From NCBI GenBank assembly GCA_013285465.1, contig CP053449.1, positions 1,115,540 to 1,179,539 on the forward strand: a DNA stretch of 64,000 bases, in the 5' to 3' direction. Within the stretch, counting starts at the first letter, position 1, and each line of letters opens with the position of its first letter. This document shows positions 7,757 through 17,294 of the stretch, one piece after another. The notes under the pieces are model-generated. The model was not told the DNA's origin. It was given only the letters and a program-made list of their open reading frames with translations, and ran no database searches. Origin of the DNA: Pseudomonadota bacterium. GTDB lineage: Bacteria > Pseudomonadota > Alphaproteobacteria > Micavibrionales > CSBR16-224. Position numbers and translations under genes: made by a program.

Positions 7757-8290
7757 TCAGTCATTCATACGTTGATAATCATCCGTTTTGAATTTTTCGC
7801 GGCGCATTTCTTCAGCCTCTTCCAGACTGCTGGTGCCGTATTCGCGGATGGCTTTCGTCACTTTATAGTTTTTCTTTGCTTTGTCGGCATGCTGATAGCG
7901 GACATATTGTACGCGTTCCCAACCTTTGTGGCGCATGCAGCTTTCAAAATCATGGAAGTCACTATGGTCAATGCGCATATCTTTGAAACGTGCGGGCGTT
8001 TCAAAGTAATCCAGATCACCGGATTCTTTCAGAGCCTTGTGATAGGCACTGTGTGTTTCAGGCGGTGTGGTTTCACGCAGAGCTTCGAGCTCAACCAATT
8101 CGTCAATTTCGCGAACGCAACCGGCAATATTCTGCTCGAGCTGTTGCTGTGCTTTCGGGCCTGTCATATACAGTGCCGAATGCATTTCAATACGCTGCCA
8201 ATAGGCCTCTGCCATATTCCGGGGCGTACATCCTGAGAGAACCGCCGTCAGAACACAGATGCTTGTGAATGTGCCGATACGTTTTAGCAT
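7757..8290 (-). CDS. Hypothetical lipoprotein
   Basis: The protein has 177 residues. The N-terminus MLKRIGTFTSICVLTAVLSGCTP is a lipoprotein signal with lipobox LSGC. The mature part is charged and helical, rich in Glu, Arg and His (for example RHKGWERVQYVRYQHADKAK), with no domain I recognise. It has its own terminator on the distal side. The inferred location is membrane-anchored in the periplasm. Confidence 0.7.
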   Translation of the reverse strand: MLKRIGTFTSICVLTAVLSGCTPRNMAEAYWQRIEMHSALYMTGPKAQQQLEQNIAGCVREIDELVELEALRETTPPETHSAYHKALKESGDLDYFETPARFKDMRIDHSDFHDFESCMRHKGWERVQYVRYQHADKAKKNYKVTKAIREYGTSSLEEAEEMRREKFKTDDYQRMND

Positions 8291-8328
8291 TTTAAATCAA
8301 ACCTCTTTTTACTTGTTACGCGAGGGGT

Positions 8329-8341
8329 GGAAGGCCCTTCC
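8329..8341. other. Short palindrome upstream of the lipoprotein gene
   Basis: GGAAGG-C-CCTTCC is a 13-base palindrome about 40-50 nt upstream of the lipoprotein start at 8290. It could be an operator half-site pair, but nothing else supports this. Confidence 0.2.
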
Positions 8342-8401
8342 TTGCGGAAAATAGAAAACTTCTTGAAATAGTTTAGCACAGCCGACAAAAACGCCAAGTG
8401 T

Positions 8402-10210
8402 TTAATTTGCTTTTTCGTCAAACCACCATGTCTCAATCACCGTACCATAGGTCGGTACATTGGGGGAAGAGGATAAATGGGCATCATGTGCCACCAGATC
8501 TTTTCCCAGGTAATAGAGGGGGATGGTGTAATATCCCCATAGCAGGGCGCGGTCCAGCGCACGGGTCTGTGTGACAAGCGCTTCGCGGCTTGGCGCCTGT
8601 GCGATGCTTTGCGCCAGCGCGTCAATGGCGGGGTTTTTCACACCGGGATAATTGCGGCTGCCGTTCATATCGGCGGCGGCGCTGCCCCAGTAATTCACTT
8701 GTTCATTGCCCGGCGAGAGGGTATTCCACCATGTAAAAAAAACCATGTCATAGTCAAAAGAATCCAGCCGTCCCTGATATTGCGCACTTTCAACCTGCCG
8801 CAGATTGGCGGTGACCCCTAGTCTTCGCAGTGATTGCGCAAAGGCGAGGGCGATTTTTTTCTCCTCCTGCGTTTGCAGCAGGATTTCAAAACGGAACGGT
8901 GTACCGTCTTCCTTACGGACCAGTTGCTGGTCAACGATATGCCATCCGGCCTCGTCCAGCAATTTGAGGGCTTTGCGCATATTGCTGCGGCGGTCGGCGC
9001 CGTTATCGGCCGTATAAATATGGGTAAACAGTTCCGGCGGCAGTGCGTCTTTATAATCCGTTAGGGCATCCAGCTCGTCACCTGCGGGGAGACCGCGGGC
9101 GGAGAGTTCGGAATTCGGAAAGAAACTGTCGGTACGTTTGAAGGCGCCGTAAAACAGATTCTTGTTCAGCCAGTCGAAATCAAACATCAGCGACAAGGCC
9201 TGTCGCACTTTGCGGTCGGAAAAAATATCACGGCGGGTGTTGAAGACAAGGGAGCGCACACGTTCGGGCCGATCATGGGGGATGGCGCGGGCAAGAATAC
9301 GGCCTCCCTGCACGGCGGGGATATCGTATCCGGTTGTCCATTTGCCGATATCATTTTCACGGCGCAGATTATATGTACCGCTTTTGAAGGCTTCAAAAGC
9401 AATGTCGTCATCGCGGTAATAGCTGAAGATGACCGTGTCAAAATTATAATGCCCGGCATTGACGGGCAAATCACGGCCCCAGTAATCTGGCACTTTTTCG
9501 TAGGTAATGCTGCGCCCTGTATCGACCGCAGAAATTTTATAGGGGCCGCTGCCCAGCGGCGGGGTCAAGGTGGTTTTGGAAATGTCATGCCCTTCCGCCG
9601 TCCAGTAATGTTTAGGCAATACCGTCATCATTGCCAGAATAAGTGCGGTTTCCGCATCATAACCTTCGCCGAAATCAAAACGGATGCTGTCTTCATCCAG
9701 TTTTGTGACTTTATCGACCATGCCGTAAACGCGCTGCCGGACGGGATGCCCGTATTTGCGGTAGGAGTCATAGCTGAAAATCACATCATCCGGCGTCATC
9801 GGCGTGCCGTCATGGAAGCGCGCTTGCGGATTCAGGTTGAAGATAATAAAGGAGCGGTCTTCCGGTATCTGAATTGTTTCGGCAACCAGACCGTAGAGCG
9901 TAAAAGGCTCATCCCAAACACGCGTCATCAGCTTGTCTTGCGTTAACTCAAGGTGGCTGGCGACACTTCCTTTTATAATCAGATTGTTCAAATTGTCGAA
10001 ATGACCGATGACCGCCTGATTTAAAACACCGCCTTGCGGCGCATCGGGATTGGCGTAATCAAGATGTATGAAATCCGCCGCATATTTCGGTGCGCCATGC
10101 ATGGCCAGCGCATGAACGGGCGGCGGCAAGTCATCGGCATGGGAAATTGCGGGTTGGAAAAAAGCAGCAAAAACAAAAAGGTAGAAAATTTTTTGAAAGA
10201 ATTTTCTCAT
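8402..10210 (-). CDS. yejA: Extracellular solute-binding protein family 5, YejA-like
   Basis: The 602-residue protein has a signal peptide (about 25 residues, ending AISHADD). It then shows the family 5 binding-protein layout with the YejA-type start HALAMHGAPKYAADF and DYANPDAPQGG. Internal motifs FHDGTPMTPDDVIFSYD and YVALSLMFD-like QALSLMFDFDW are typical of peptide-binding receptors. In E. coli YejA feeds the YejBEF importer of microcin C and related peptides. No yejB, yejE or yejF permease or ATPase lies beside it, so the partner must be elsewhere or absent. The adenosine kinase gene lies 25 nt upstream on the same strand and may share its transcript. Confidence 0.85.
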   Translation of the reverse strand: MRKFFQKIFYLFVFAAFFQPAISHADDLPPPVHALAMHGAPKYAADFIHLDYANPDAPQGGVLNQAVIGHFDNLNNLIIKGSVASHLELTQDKLMTRVWDEPFTLYGLVAETIQIPEDRSFIIFNLNPQARFHDGTPMTPDDVIFSYDSYRKYGHPVRQRVYGMVDKVTKLDEDSIRFDFGEGYDAETALILAMMTVLPKHYWTAEGHDISKTTLTPPLGSGPYKISAVDTGRSITYEKVPDYWGRDLPVNAGHYNFDTVIFSYYRDDDIAFEAFKSGTYNLRRENDIGKWTTGYDIPAVQGGRILARAIPHDRPERVRSLVFNTRRDIFSDRKVRQALSLMFDFDWLNKNLFYGAFKRTDSFFPNSELSARGLPAGDELDALTDYKDALPPELFTHIYTADNGADRRSNMRKALKLLDEAGWHIVDQQLVRKEDGTPFRFEILLQTQEEKKIALAFAQSLRRLGVTANLRQVESAQYQGRLDSFDYDMVFFTWWNTLSPGNEQVNYWGSAAADMNGSRNYPGVKNPAIDALAQSIAQAPSREALVTQTRALDRALLWGYYTIPLYYLGKDLVAHDAHLSSSPNVPTYGTVIETWWFDEKAN

Positions 10211-10235
10211 ATGATTTTGTCGATTTTCTCATGCC

Positions 10236-11237
10236 TCAGGCGGCATGCCCTATTTTTTCTTCCAGCAGTTCGGCCAGACTGATTTGCGGTCTTGCGCCCA
10301 TATGCGTCAATGCTTCGGAAGCGGCAATCGCCCCCATGCGTCCGCAGACATCCAGCTTGCGGCCATTGGTATAGCCATGCAGAAATCCTGCCGCATAAAG
10401 GTCACCGGCACCTGTGGTATCCACGACCTTCCCGACGGGCTCGGCAGCAATATCAATAACTTTGTCAGGCGTGACGATCACGGAGCCGTTCGCGCCGCGT
10501 GTCAGCACAGCCAGTTCGCAATTTTGCTGGACGGCGTAAACGACATCTTCAAAGCTGTCGACTTCGAACAACATTTTGTATTCATTTTCGTTCCCGAACA
10601 GAATATCGACATGATTGACGACAAGATCATGGAATTCTTCGCGGTGGCGCTCGACACAGAACACATCCGAAAGGGCGAGGGCGACTTGCACACCCGTTTC
10701 ATGCCCGATTTCCGCAGCCTGACGGAAGGCCTGTTTCGCACGGCTGCGGTCGAACAGATAACCTTCCAGATAAACGATTTTGGCGGACTGAATCAGTTCG
10801 GGGCGGATATCCGTCGGCGCGATCCAGACGCTGGCACCAAGAAAGGTGCACATGGTGCGCTGTCCGTCCGGAGTCACCAGAATAAGGCAACGTGCCGTCG
10901 GCGGGCCGTCCTCAAGGCGCGGCGTATCATAGGTGACGCCCATGGATTTCATATCATGCTGGAAAACATCGCCGAGCTGGTCCTGTGCGACCTTGCCGAT
11001 AAAACCCGCCTGACTTCCCAGCGATGCAAGGGCGGCAATCGTATTGGCAACGGAGCCGCCGGAAATTTCAACACCCGGTCCCATTTTGCCGTAAAGTTCG
11101 CTGGCCTGATCAGCCTCGATCAGCGCCATCGTGCCTTTTGTCAGTTGCTCCTGCACCAGAAACACCTCTTCGGTATGGGACAGAACATCGACGATTGCAT
11201 TGCCGATCCCGACGACACTCAGTTGTTTGCTGCTCAT
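10236..11237 (-). CDS. Adenosine kinase-type PfkB family sugar kinase
   Basis: The protein has 333 residues. It contains SGGSVANTIAALASLG (substrate lid region) and DTTGAGDLYAAGFLHGYT, the PfkB signature 2 with the catalytic Asp of the GAGD anion hole. The alphaproteobacterial proteins with this N-terminus (VVGIGNAIVDVL) are usually adenosine kinases, which make AMP from adenosine. Ribokinase-like substrates cannot be excluded. It is divergent from the TetR gene at 11330, with 92 nt between starts. Confidence 0.85.
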   Translation of the reverse strand: MSSKQLSVVGIGNAIVDVLSHTEEVFLVQEQLTKGTMALIEADQASELYGKMGPGVEISGGSVANTIAALASLGSQAGFIGKVAQDQLGDVFQHDMKSMGVTYDTPRLEDGPPTARCLILVTPDGQRTMCTFLGASVWIAPTDIRPELIQSAKIVYLEGYLFDRSRAKQAFRQAAEIGHETGVQVALALSDVFCVERHREEFHDLVVNHVDILFGNENEYKMLFEVDSFEDVVYAVQQNCELAVLTRGANGSVIVTPDKVIDIAAEPVGKVVDTTGAGDLYAAGFLHGYTNGRKLDVCGRMGAIAASEALTHMGARPQISLAELLEEKIGHAA

Positions 11238-11329
11238 GCTCTTATACTCTTCCGTTTCTTTATTATTGTCTTTGGTTCTTTATAAATAGTCTGCTATGGT
11301 TCAAAAAAAAATTACAGACGTCAAGACTA

Positions 11330-11920
11330 ATGACAGAACGCGAACAAAAAAGACAGAAAATTCTCGCCGCAGCGCTGGAATTGGCCGCAAAAAGGGCGTG
11401 GGACTCCGTCTCTCTTTTAGACATTTCCCGCGAAGCCGGATTGCCGCATCAGGACATCACCGCTGTTTTTCCGCAGAAATACGACATCACCGAAGCCGTG
11501 TTGCGCGATATAGACGATCATATGAGCATTGAGGATCTCGGTCTGGACGAGGCGAGGGATTCGCTGAAAGACAGACTGTTTGAAGTTGTGATGTTCCGCT
11601 TTGACCTGCTGAACGAAAACAGGGAGGCAATGGTCTCGATGCTGAAACCGGCGATGCAGTCACTGGAACAGGCCGCACGGCACAAGCAGGGTTTTTGCCA
11701 CAGCATGCGCCTGATCATGGAAAAGGCGGAGATGGATTGCAACCATGTGCTGAAAGAAGATATTTTGATTGCGGCGCTGGCACTGGTCTATATGATGACG
11801 GTAAAAATCTGGCTGAAGGATGACAGCCCGGACATGACAAAGACAATGGCGGCGCTGGATCGCTATCTGGCGCGGATGCTGAAAATTTTACCCTTGTCAG
11901 ACAGGGCGGAAGCGGCGTAG
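11330..11920 (+). CDS. TetR-family transcriptional regulator
   Basis: The protein has 196 residues. The first ~50 residues form a TetR helix-turn-helix (KILAAALELAAKRAWDSVSLLDISREAG, then FPQKYDITEAVLRDI). The C-terminal ligand-binding part is helical and not assignable. ATG at 11330 is chosen because the helix-turn-helix starts directly after it. The frame extends further upstream but only across the divergent gene. The ligand is unknown. By position it could control itself and the divergent kinase gene. Confidence 0.78.
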   Translation: MTEREQKRQKILAAALELAAKRAWDSVSLLDISREAGLPHQDITAVFPQKYDITEAVLRDIDDHMSIEDLGLDEARDSLKDRLFEVVMFRFDLLNENREAMVSMLKPAMQSLEQAARHKQGFCHSMRLIMEKAEMDCNHVLKEDILIAALALVYMMTVKIWLKDDSPDMTKTMAALDRYLARMLKILPLSDRAEAA

Positions 11921-11989
11921 AAAAGCGTCTGGTCAAAAACAAGAAGTTCTGTTAGGCTGAACATTGGGAGAAGGTACAACAAAGAAGCG

Positions 11990-14266
11990 ATGCTCTTGAA
12001 TTTCATCAGATATTTACTGCTGTTGATGACGGCCGCATGCTTATTTCTGCATACGTCCGCCGCCTATGCCGAGACCGTTGAAAAGATTCGGATCGAAGGC
12101 GCGGAGCGTATTGAACCCGCGACGGTCATGACCTATCTGGACATCCAGCCCGGCGATGACCTGACGCAGGACAGGCTGAACCAAAGCCTGAAAACGCTGT
12201 TCGGTACGGGGCTTTTCGCCGATATCGACTTTTATATGCAGGGCCGTGATCTGGTCGTGCAGGTGATGGAAAACCCTGTCATCAATAAAATCGCTTTTGA
12301 AGGCAATAAACAATTAAAGAATGAAGACCTGCTGGCGGAAATCCGTTTGCGCCCGCGCGTCGTTTTTACCCGCACAAAAGTACAGACGGATGTGGAGCGG
12401 TTGCTGGAGGTTTATCGTCTCAGCGGTTTGTTCTCGGCCAATATTGAACCGAAAATCATTAAGCTGGATCAAAACCGCGTCAATCTGGTCTTTGAAATTT
12501 ATGAAGGCCCGAAAACGCGTATCCGCAATATCAGCTTTCTTGGTAATCAGCACTTCAGCAATGCGAAACTGGAAGGCGTCATCCGCAGCCGCGAGGCGGC
12601 ATGGTACCGCTTCCTGTCCGCGAATGATAAATACGACCCCGACCGTTTGGCATTTGACCGTGAATTGCTGCGCCGTTTCTATCTGAACAGCGGCTATGCC
12701 GATTTTCAGATTACCTCCGCCGTTGCGGAATTGTCGCAGGACCGCAAGGACTTTTTCCTGACCTTTACGCTGGAAGAGGGCGAGCGCTATCGTATCGGCA
12801 AGATCAGCGTGGAAAACAATGTGCAGGAATTGCAGGCGGATTGGGTGCGCGGACTGATCGATCTGAAAGAAGGCGCGTGGTATAATGCCGAGGCGGTTGA
12901 AAATACGGTCGTGAACCTGACAACGGAGATCGGCAACAGGCAATATGCCTTTATCGATGTACGCCCGCGTGTGGAGCGTCGCCGGGCGGATAGACAGGTT
13001 GATCTTGTCTTTGTTGTCAATGAAAGCGCCAAGGCCTTCATCAATAATATCAACATCAGCGGTAACGTCCGGACGCTGGATCAGGTTGTCCGCCGTGAAA
13101 TGCTGCTGGTGGAAGGCGACCCGTTCAACCGCACCAGAATTCAAAAATCAAAACAGAATGTCAAAGACCTCGATTTCTTTGAAGAGGTGGAAATACGCAC
13201 CGTGCCGACGGCTGTGGAAGACAAGGTTGATATTGAAGTTGAAGTGCAGGAAAAATCCACGGGCGAGCTGATGATCGGTGCGGGTTTCTCGACAGCCGAT
13301 GGCCCGCTGGCCGATTTCCGCCTGCGTGAGCGTAACTTCCTCGGCAAAGGGCAAATGCTGGACTTTACAACGACATTGTCCGGCGTTCGTACGGAGTTTG
13401 AATTCGGCTTTACCGAGCCTTATTTCCTGAACCGCGATTTACAGGCCGGTTTCAATGTCTTCCACATTACGCGTGATTTGCAGGATGTCAGCTCCTATGA
13501 CCGCCGTCAGACGGGCGGGCGGTTGTTTACCGATTACCCGCTGGCGAAAAACCTGCGCCAGACCTTGTCATACCGTCTTGAAAAGAACGAGATTACCAAT
13601 GTGCAGCCGACAGCTTCGTTGTTTATCCAGCTGCAGCAAGGCAAGCGCGTGACCTCTGCCGTTGCGCAGCGTCTGACTTATGATACGCGTAACAGCACGA
13701 CAGACCCGACGGAAGGCGGTATTTTCCGCTTTGATACGGAAGTCGCCGGTCTGGGTGGGGATGCGCGTTATCTCAGCACCCGTATCGGCGGAAATTATTA
13801 CTGGCCTCTGACCAAGCAATGGATTGTCAGCGTCTTGGGAGAAGCCGGTCATATCGTGGCCTTTGGCGGACAGACAATTCAGATTAATGAGCGTTTCAGT
13901 CTGGGCGGCACGACATTGCGCGGTTTTGAGCGCTCCGGCGTAGGTCCGCGTGACTTTGCGACGTCGGATGCTCTGGGCGGCAATACCTTCTATCGCGGTT
14001 CCGCCGAAGTCGGCTTTCCGCTTGGATTGCCGGAGGAATTCCAGATCCGCGGTCACATGTTCAGCGATTTCGGTAGCTTATGGGGTATTGACGGCAGCGG
14101 TGCGGGGCTTGTCGGTGAAGATGCCAGTCTGCGTCTGTCCGTTGGTGCAGGTGTGTCGTGGAAGTCGCCGCTGGGACCGATCCGCGTGGATGTGACGGCG
14201 CCGATTCTGAAAGAAGACTTTGACATTACGCAGGTTTTAAGCTTTAGTTTCGGAACAAGCTTCTAA
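11990..14266 (+). CDS. bamA: Outer membrane protein assembly factor BamA
   Basis: The 758-residue protein has a signal peptide (about 27 residues, ending AYAE). Five POTRA repeats span roughly residues 28-430 (for example KIRIEGAERIEPATV and KIAFEGNKQLKNEDL). A 16-strand Omp85 barrel follows, with FRLRERNFLGKG opening the barrel domain, the L6 motif LRGF in GTTLRGFERSGVG, and a C-terminal Phe. It folds and inserts outer-membrane beta-barrel proteins. It heads the run with ompH and the lpx genes. The dxr-rseP genes that usually precede it in alphaproteobacteria are absent here. Confidence 0.97.
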   Translation: MLLNFIRYLLLLMTAACLFLHTSAAYAETVEKIRIEGAERIEPATVMTYLDIQPGDDLTQDRLNQSLKTLFGTGLFADIDFYMQGRDLVVQVMENPVINKIAFEGNKQLKNEDLLAEIRLRPRVVFTRTKVQTDVERLLEVYRLSGLFSANIEPKIIKLDQNRVNLVFEIYEGPKTRIRNISFLGNQHFSNAKLEGVIRSREAAWYRFLSANDKYDPDRLAFDRELLRRFYLNSGYADFQITSAVAELSQDRKDFFLTFTLEEGERYRIGKISVENNVQELQADWVRGLIDLKEGAWYNAEAVENTVVNLTTEIGNRQYAFIDVRPRVERRRADRQVDLVFVVNESAKAFINNINISGNVRTLDQVVRREMLLVEGDPFNRTRIQKSKQNVKDLDFFEEVEIRTVPTAVEDKVDIEVEVQEKSTGELMIGAGFSTADGPLADFRLRERNFLGKGQMLDFTTTLSGVRTEFEFGFTEPYFLNRDLQAGFNVFHITRDLQDVSSYDRRQTGGRLFTDYPLAKNLRQTLSYRLEKNEITNVQPTASLFIQLQQGKRVTSAVAQRLTYDTRNSTTDPTEGGIFRFDTEVAGLGGDARYLSTRIGGNYYWPLTKQWIVSVLGEAGHIVAFGGQTIQINERFSLGGTTLRGFERSGVGPRDFATSDALGGNTFYRGSAEVGFPLGLPEEFQIRGHMFSDFGSLWGIDGSGAGLVGEDASLRLSVGAGVSWKSPLGPIRVDVTAPILKEDFDITQVLSFSFGTSF

Positions 14267-14314
14267 AGCTTCGAAAAGATTCGCAAAATAGGTTCAAAAA
14301 AAGGGGGCAAGGTG

Positions 14315-14917
14315 ATGAAGAATTCACCCGTATTCGCTGTATCAATGAAAAAGACCGTGTTGCATATATTGGCCGTACTGGCTTGCGCCGGGCTGCTTTT
14401 CAGCGGAACGCCTGCAGCGGCGGAAACAAAGGCGGCAAATGCCGCAACGGATGGTCAGTTGACGATCGGTATCGTTGATATGGATTTGCTGATGCAAAAA
14501 TCATCTGCCGCCAAACATGTCCGCAGCCAGATTGATAAAAAACGCAGTACGTATCAGGGGGAACTGAAAGCACTGGATCAAAAACTGGCGGCAACAAAGC
14601 AGGATTTGATGAAAGGCGACGCAAAGCTGACGCCGGAAGACTTGAAGAAAAAGCAAAGCATCTTCTATGAAAAAGTGGTCGCGGCGCAAAAGAAAACACA
14701 GACCGAGCAGCGTGCCATGGATGCGGCTGTCGAGCGCAGTCTGAACGAGCTGCGTAAAAAAACCGCGCTGATTATCCGCGATGTTGCCAAAGAGCGTAAA
14801 ATCGATGTCGTTCTGTCGCATCAGGCCGTGATTATCGCGGCAAGCGCATTGGATATCACGGATGAAGTGCTGGCGCGGCTGGATAAAGACATGAAAACCC
14901 TGCCTGTGAAATGGTAA
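14315..14917 (+). CDS. OmpH/Skp-family periplasmic chaperone
   Basis: The protein has 200 residues and a long signal peptide. The hydrophobic core VLHILAVLACAGLLFSG ends near AAAE. The mature part starts IGIVDMDLLMQKSSAAKHV and continues as Lys/Gln-rich coiled-coil helices, the tentacles of Skp. It is thought to hold unfolded outer-membrane proteins on their way to BamA, encoded 48 nt upstream. ATG 14315 has AGGGGG 8 nt upstream. An internal ATG at 14345 would give a more typical signal peptide length, so the start is uncertain. Confidence 0.85.
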   Translation: MKNSPVFAVSMKKTVLHILAVLACAGLLFSGTPAAAETKAANAATDGQLTIGIVDMDLLMQKSSAAKHVRSQIDKKRSTYQGELKALDQKLAATKQDLMKGDAKLTPEDLKKKQSIFYEKVVAAQKKTQTEQRAMDAAVERSLNELRKKTALIIRDVAKERKIDVVLSHQAVIIAASALDITDEVLARLDKDMKTLPVKW

Positions 14918-14953
14918 ACCTGTTTTCATCTCTTAAAAACACGGGATAAGTGT

Positions 14954-15991
14954 ATGGCAGATCAGCGCTTCTTTAAAAACTCAGGCCCCTTTACATTGCA
15001 GGAGATTGCAGGCATTGCAGAGGCATCGCTTTCCGATGGCGCGGCGGGAGCAAAGCTGTGTGAAGATGTGGCACCGCTGGATCAGGCGCAGGAGATTCAT
15101 GTCAGCTTCCTCGACAATAAAAAATATCTGGATCAATTTAAAATGACAACGGCGGGCGCCTGCTTTGTGCGTCCCGAACTGGCGCAATATGCGCCGGAAA
15201 AAACCGTCTGCCTGATTGCGGATAACCCTTATAAAGCCTATGCGCTGGCTGCACAGAAATTTTATCCCGAAGCCGCGGCGGAGACGGAACAGATTGCGCC
15301 AAGCGCTGTGATTGACGAGAGCGCATCGCTTGGTAAGGGCTGCGTTGTCGGACCGGGTGCGGTCATCGGCCCGCATGTAAAAATCGGCAAACAGACCCGC
15401 ATTCAGCCGGGGGCGGTGATTGAAGAAGCCGTGGAAATCGGCGATGACTGCATTATCGGCGCCAATGCGGTATTGAGCCATTGTCTGATCGGCAATCGCG
15501 TACATATTTATCCCGGTGTTTGTATCGGGCAGCGCGGTTTTGGCTTTGCGATTGATCCGGCGGGCTTCGTATCCGTGCCGCAGCTGGGGCGCGTGGTGGT
15601 GGAAGATGATGTTGAAATCGGCGCGAATGCAACGATTGACCGCGGCGCAGGACCGGATACGCTGATCGGGTCGGGAACGCGTATCGACAATCTTGTCCAG
15701 ATCGGGCATAACGTGCAGATCGGCAGCAATTGTGTGATCGTTGCGCAGACAGGTATTTCCGGCAGCACGGAAATCGGTGATTTTGTGATGCTGGGCGGGC
15801 AGTCAGGCATTGCGGGACATTTGAAAATCGGATCGGGGGCGCGGATTGCCGCGCAATCGGGTATTATGCGTGATATCGCGCCGGGCAGCGGCGATTATAT
15901 GGGCTCGCCCGCCGTACCGCTGCGGCAGTTTATGAAGCAGGTTGCCGTTCTGTCAAAACTGGCAGGCGGAAAAAAGAAAAGTAAAAAGTAA
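14954..15991 (+). CDS. lpxD: UDP-3-O-acyl-glucosamine N-acyltransferase LpxD
   Basis: The 345-residue protein has an N-terminal uridine-binding domain (about 1-100, with [12 protein letters not shown]) and then a left-handed beta-helix of hexapeptide repeats. [25 protein letters not shown] contains the catalytic-type His. It adds the second, N-linked 3-hydroxyacyl chain in lipid A synthesis. The C-terminal Lys-rich tail is short. fabZ follows after 23 nt. Confidence 0.96.
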   Translation: MADQRFFKNSGPFTLQEIAGIAEASLSDGAAGAKLCEDVAPLDQAQEIHVSFLDNKKYLDQFKMTTAGACFVRPELAQYAPEKTVCLIADNPYKAYALAAQKFYPEAAAETEQIAPSAVIDESASLGKGCVVGPGAVIGPHVKIGKQTRIQPGAVIEEAVEIGDDCIIGANAVLSHCLIGNRVHIYPGVCIGQRGFGFAIDPAGFVSVPQLGRVVVEDDVEIGANATIDRGAGPDTLIGSGTRIDNLVQIGHNVQIGSNCVIVAQTGISGSTEIGDFVMLGGQSGIAGHLKIGSGARIAAQSGIMRDIAPGSGDYMGSPAVPLRQFMKQVAVLSKLAGGKKKSKK

Positions 15992-16014
15992 CGAAAAATC
16001 TGAGGTCTTTCGCT

Positions 16015-16482
16015 ATGAGTAAAGAATTTGTCATCGACGCGGAACGCATTATGAAGATGATTCCGCACCGTTATCCATTATTGCTGGTAGACCGCATTCT
16101 GGAACTGGAAAAGGGCGAGCGCGCCGTGGGGTTGAAAAACGTCACGATGAATGAGCAATTCTTCCAGGGCCATTTTCCGGGCGCGCCGGTCATGCCGGGC
16201 GTGCTGATTATCGAGGCAATGGCACAGACATCTGCATTGCTGGTGGTGGAAACCATCGGAAAAGAGCTGGAAGGCACGCTGGTCTATTTCATGGCGATTG
16301 ATGATGCAAAATTCAGAAAGCCTGTTGTTCCGGGGGATGCCCTGCATATCCATGTCGAAAAACAGCGGTCACGCGGCATGGTTTGGCGGTTTATCTGCAA
16401 GGCAATAGTTGGGGACACATTATGTGCCGAAGCCGTTGTGACGGCGATGATCGTTGACCGTGAAACCAGAAAACAGGCATGA
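16015..16482 (+). CDS. fabZ: 3-hydroxyacyl-ACP dehydratase FabZ
   Basis: The 155-residue protein has a single hot-dog fold. HRYPLLLVDRI, FFQGHFPGAPVMPGVL with the catalytic His, and EAMAQTSALL with the catalytic Glu are all present. It dehydrates 3-hydroxyacyl-ACP, competing with LpxD and LpxA for the same precursors, which explains its constant place between them. The stop lies 7 nt before the lpxA start. Confidence 0.97.
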   Translation: MSKEFVIDAERIMKMIPHRYPLLLVDRILELEKGERAVGLKNVTMNEQFFQGHFPGAPVMPGVLIIEAMAQTSALLVVETIGKELEGTLVYFMAIDDAKFRKPVVPGDALHIHVEKQRSRGMVWRFICKAIVGDTLCAEAVVTAMIVDRETRKQA

Positions 16483-16489
16483 GGGAAGA

Positions 16490-17284
16490 ATGACAAATAA
16501 CATCCATGAAACGGCGATTGTCGCCTCCGGCGCAAAATTGGGTGCTGATGTAAAAATCGGTCCTTACTGCGTGGTCGGTGAAAATGTTGTATTGGGCGAT
16601 CGTGTCGAACTGAAATCCCATGTTGTGGTCGAAGGGCGCACCACAGTGGGCGAGGAAACAGTCATCTTTCCCTTTGCCTCCATCGGTCACCCGCCGCAAG
16701 ATTTGAAATTCAAAGGGGAAGAATCCGAACTGATTATCGGCAAGCGCAATAAAATCCGCGAACATGTGACGATGAATCCCGGCACGGCGGATGACAGTAT
16801 GAAAACAATTGTCGGTGATGACTGCCTGTTTATGATGGGGTCGCATGTGGCGCATGACTGCATGGTCGGCAATCAGGTTATTCTGGCGAATAACGCGACG
16901 CTGGCGGGGCATGTCCATGTCGGTGATTTTGTTATTCTGGGCGGGCTGTCTGCCGTTCACCAGTTTGTCCGTATCGGCTCGCACGCTTTTATTGGCGGTA
17001 TGTCGGGCGTTGAACATGACGTTATTCCCTATGGCATGGTCAAAGGCGAGCGCGCCTATCTGGCAGGGCTGAACTATGTCGGTCTGGAGCGCCGCGGCTT
17101 TGAAAAAGATCAGGTGCAAACGCTGCTGAAAGTCTTCCGCCAGCTGTTTAAAGGCGAGGGGACATTGGCTGACCGCATGAATGCGGTTGCGGATGAACAT
17201 GCCAATGATGATTTTGTCATGACGATGGTGAATTTTATAAACAGCCGGGAAAACCGCGCCCTGTGCCTGCCGCGCACCGGTTAA
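16490..17284 (+). CDS. lpxA: UDP-N-acetylglucosamine acyltransferase LpxA
   Basis: The protein has 264 residues. The left-handed beta-helix contains VAHDCMVGNQVILANNATLAGH with the catalytic His region and GGLSAVHQFVRIG. A C-terminal helical domain follows (GLERRGFEKDQ). It performs the first lipid A step, O-acylation of UDP-GlcNAc. ATG 16490 is selected because GAGGGAAG lies directly upstream and MTNNIHETAIV matches the family N-terminus. An upstream in-frame start at 16454 would overlap fabZ. Confidence 0.96.
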   Translation: MTNNIHETAIVASGAKLGADVKIGPYCVVGENVVLGDRVELKSHVVVEGRTTVGEETVIFPFASIGHPPQDLKFKGEESELIIGKRNKIREHVTMNPGTADDSMKTIVGDDCLFMMGSHVAHDCMVGNQVILANNATLAGHVHVGDFVILGGLSAVHQFVRIGSHAFIGGMSGVEHDVIPYGMVKGERAYLAGLNYVGLERRGFEKDQVQTLLKVFRQLFKGEGTLADRMNAVADEHANDDFVMTMVNFINSRENRALCLPRTG

Positions 17285-17294
17285 CGGGGGCTTT

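Noticed and set aside
10245-11285. 346-codon + frame opposite the adenosine kinase gene
   Set aside because: The minus strand has the kinase with clear PfkB motifs. The + frame has no motif or ribosome site.
11286-11330. GTCTG...CAGAC inverted repeat as TetR operator
   Set aside because: Arms of 5 bases separated by more than 20 bases are expected by chance; no second copy was seen.
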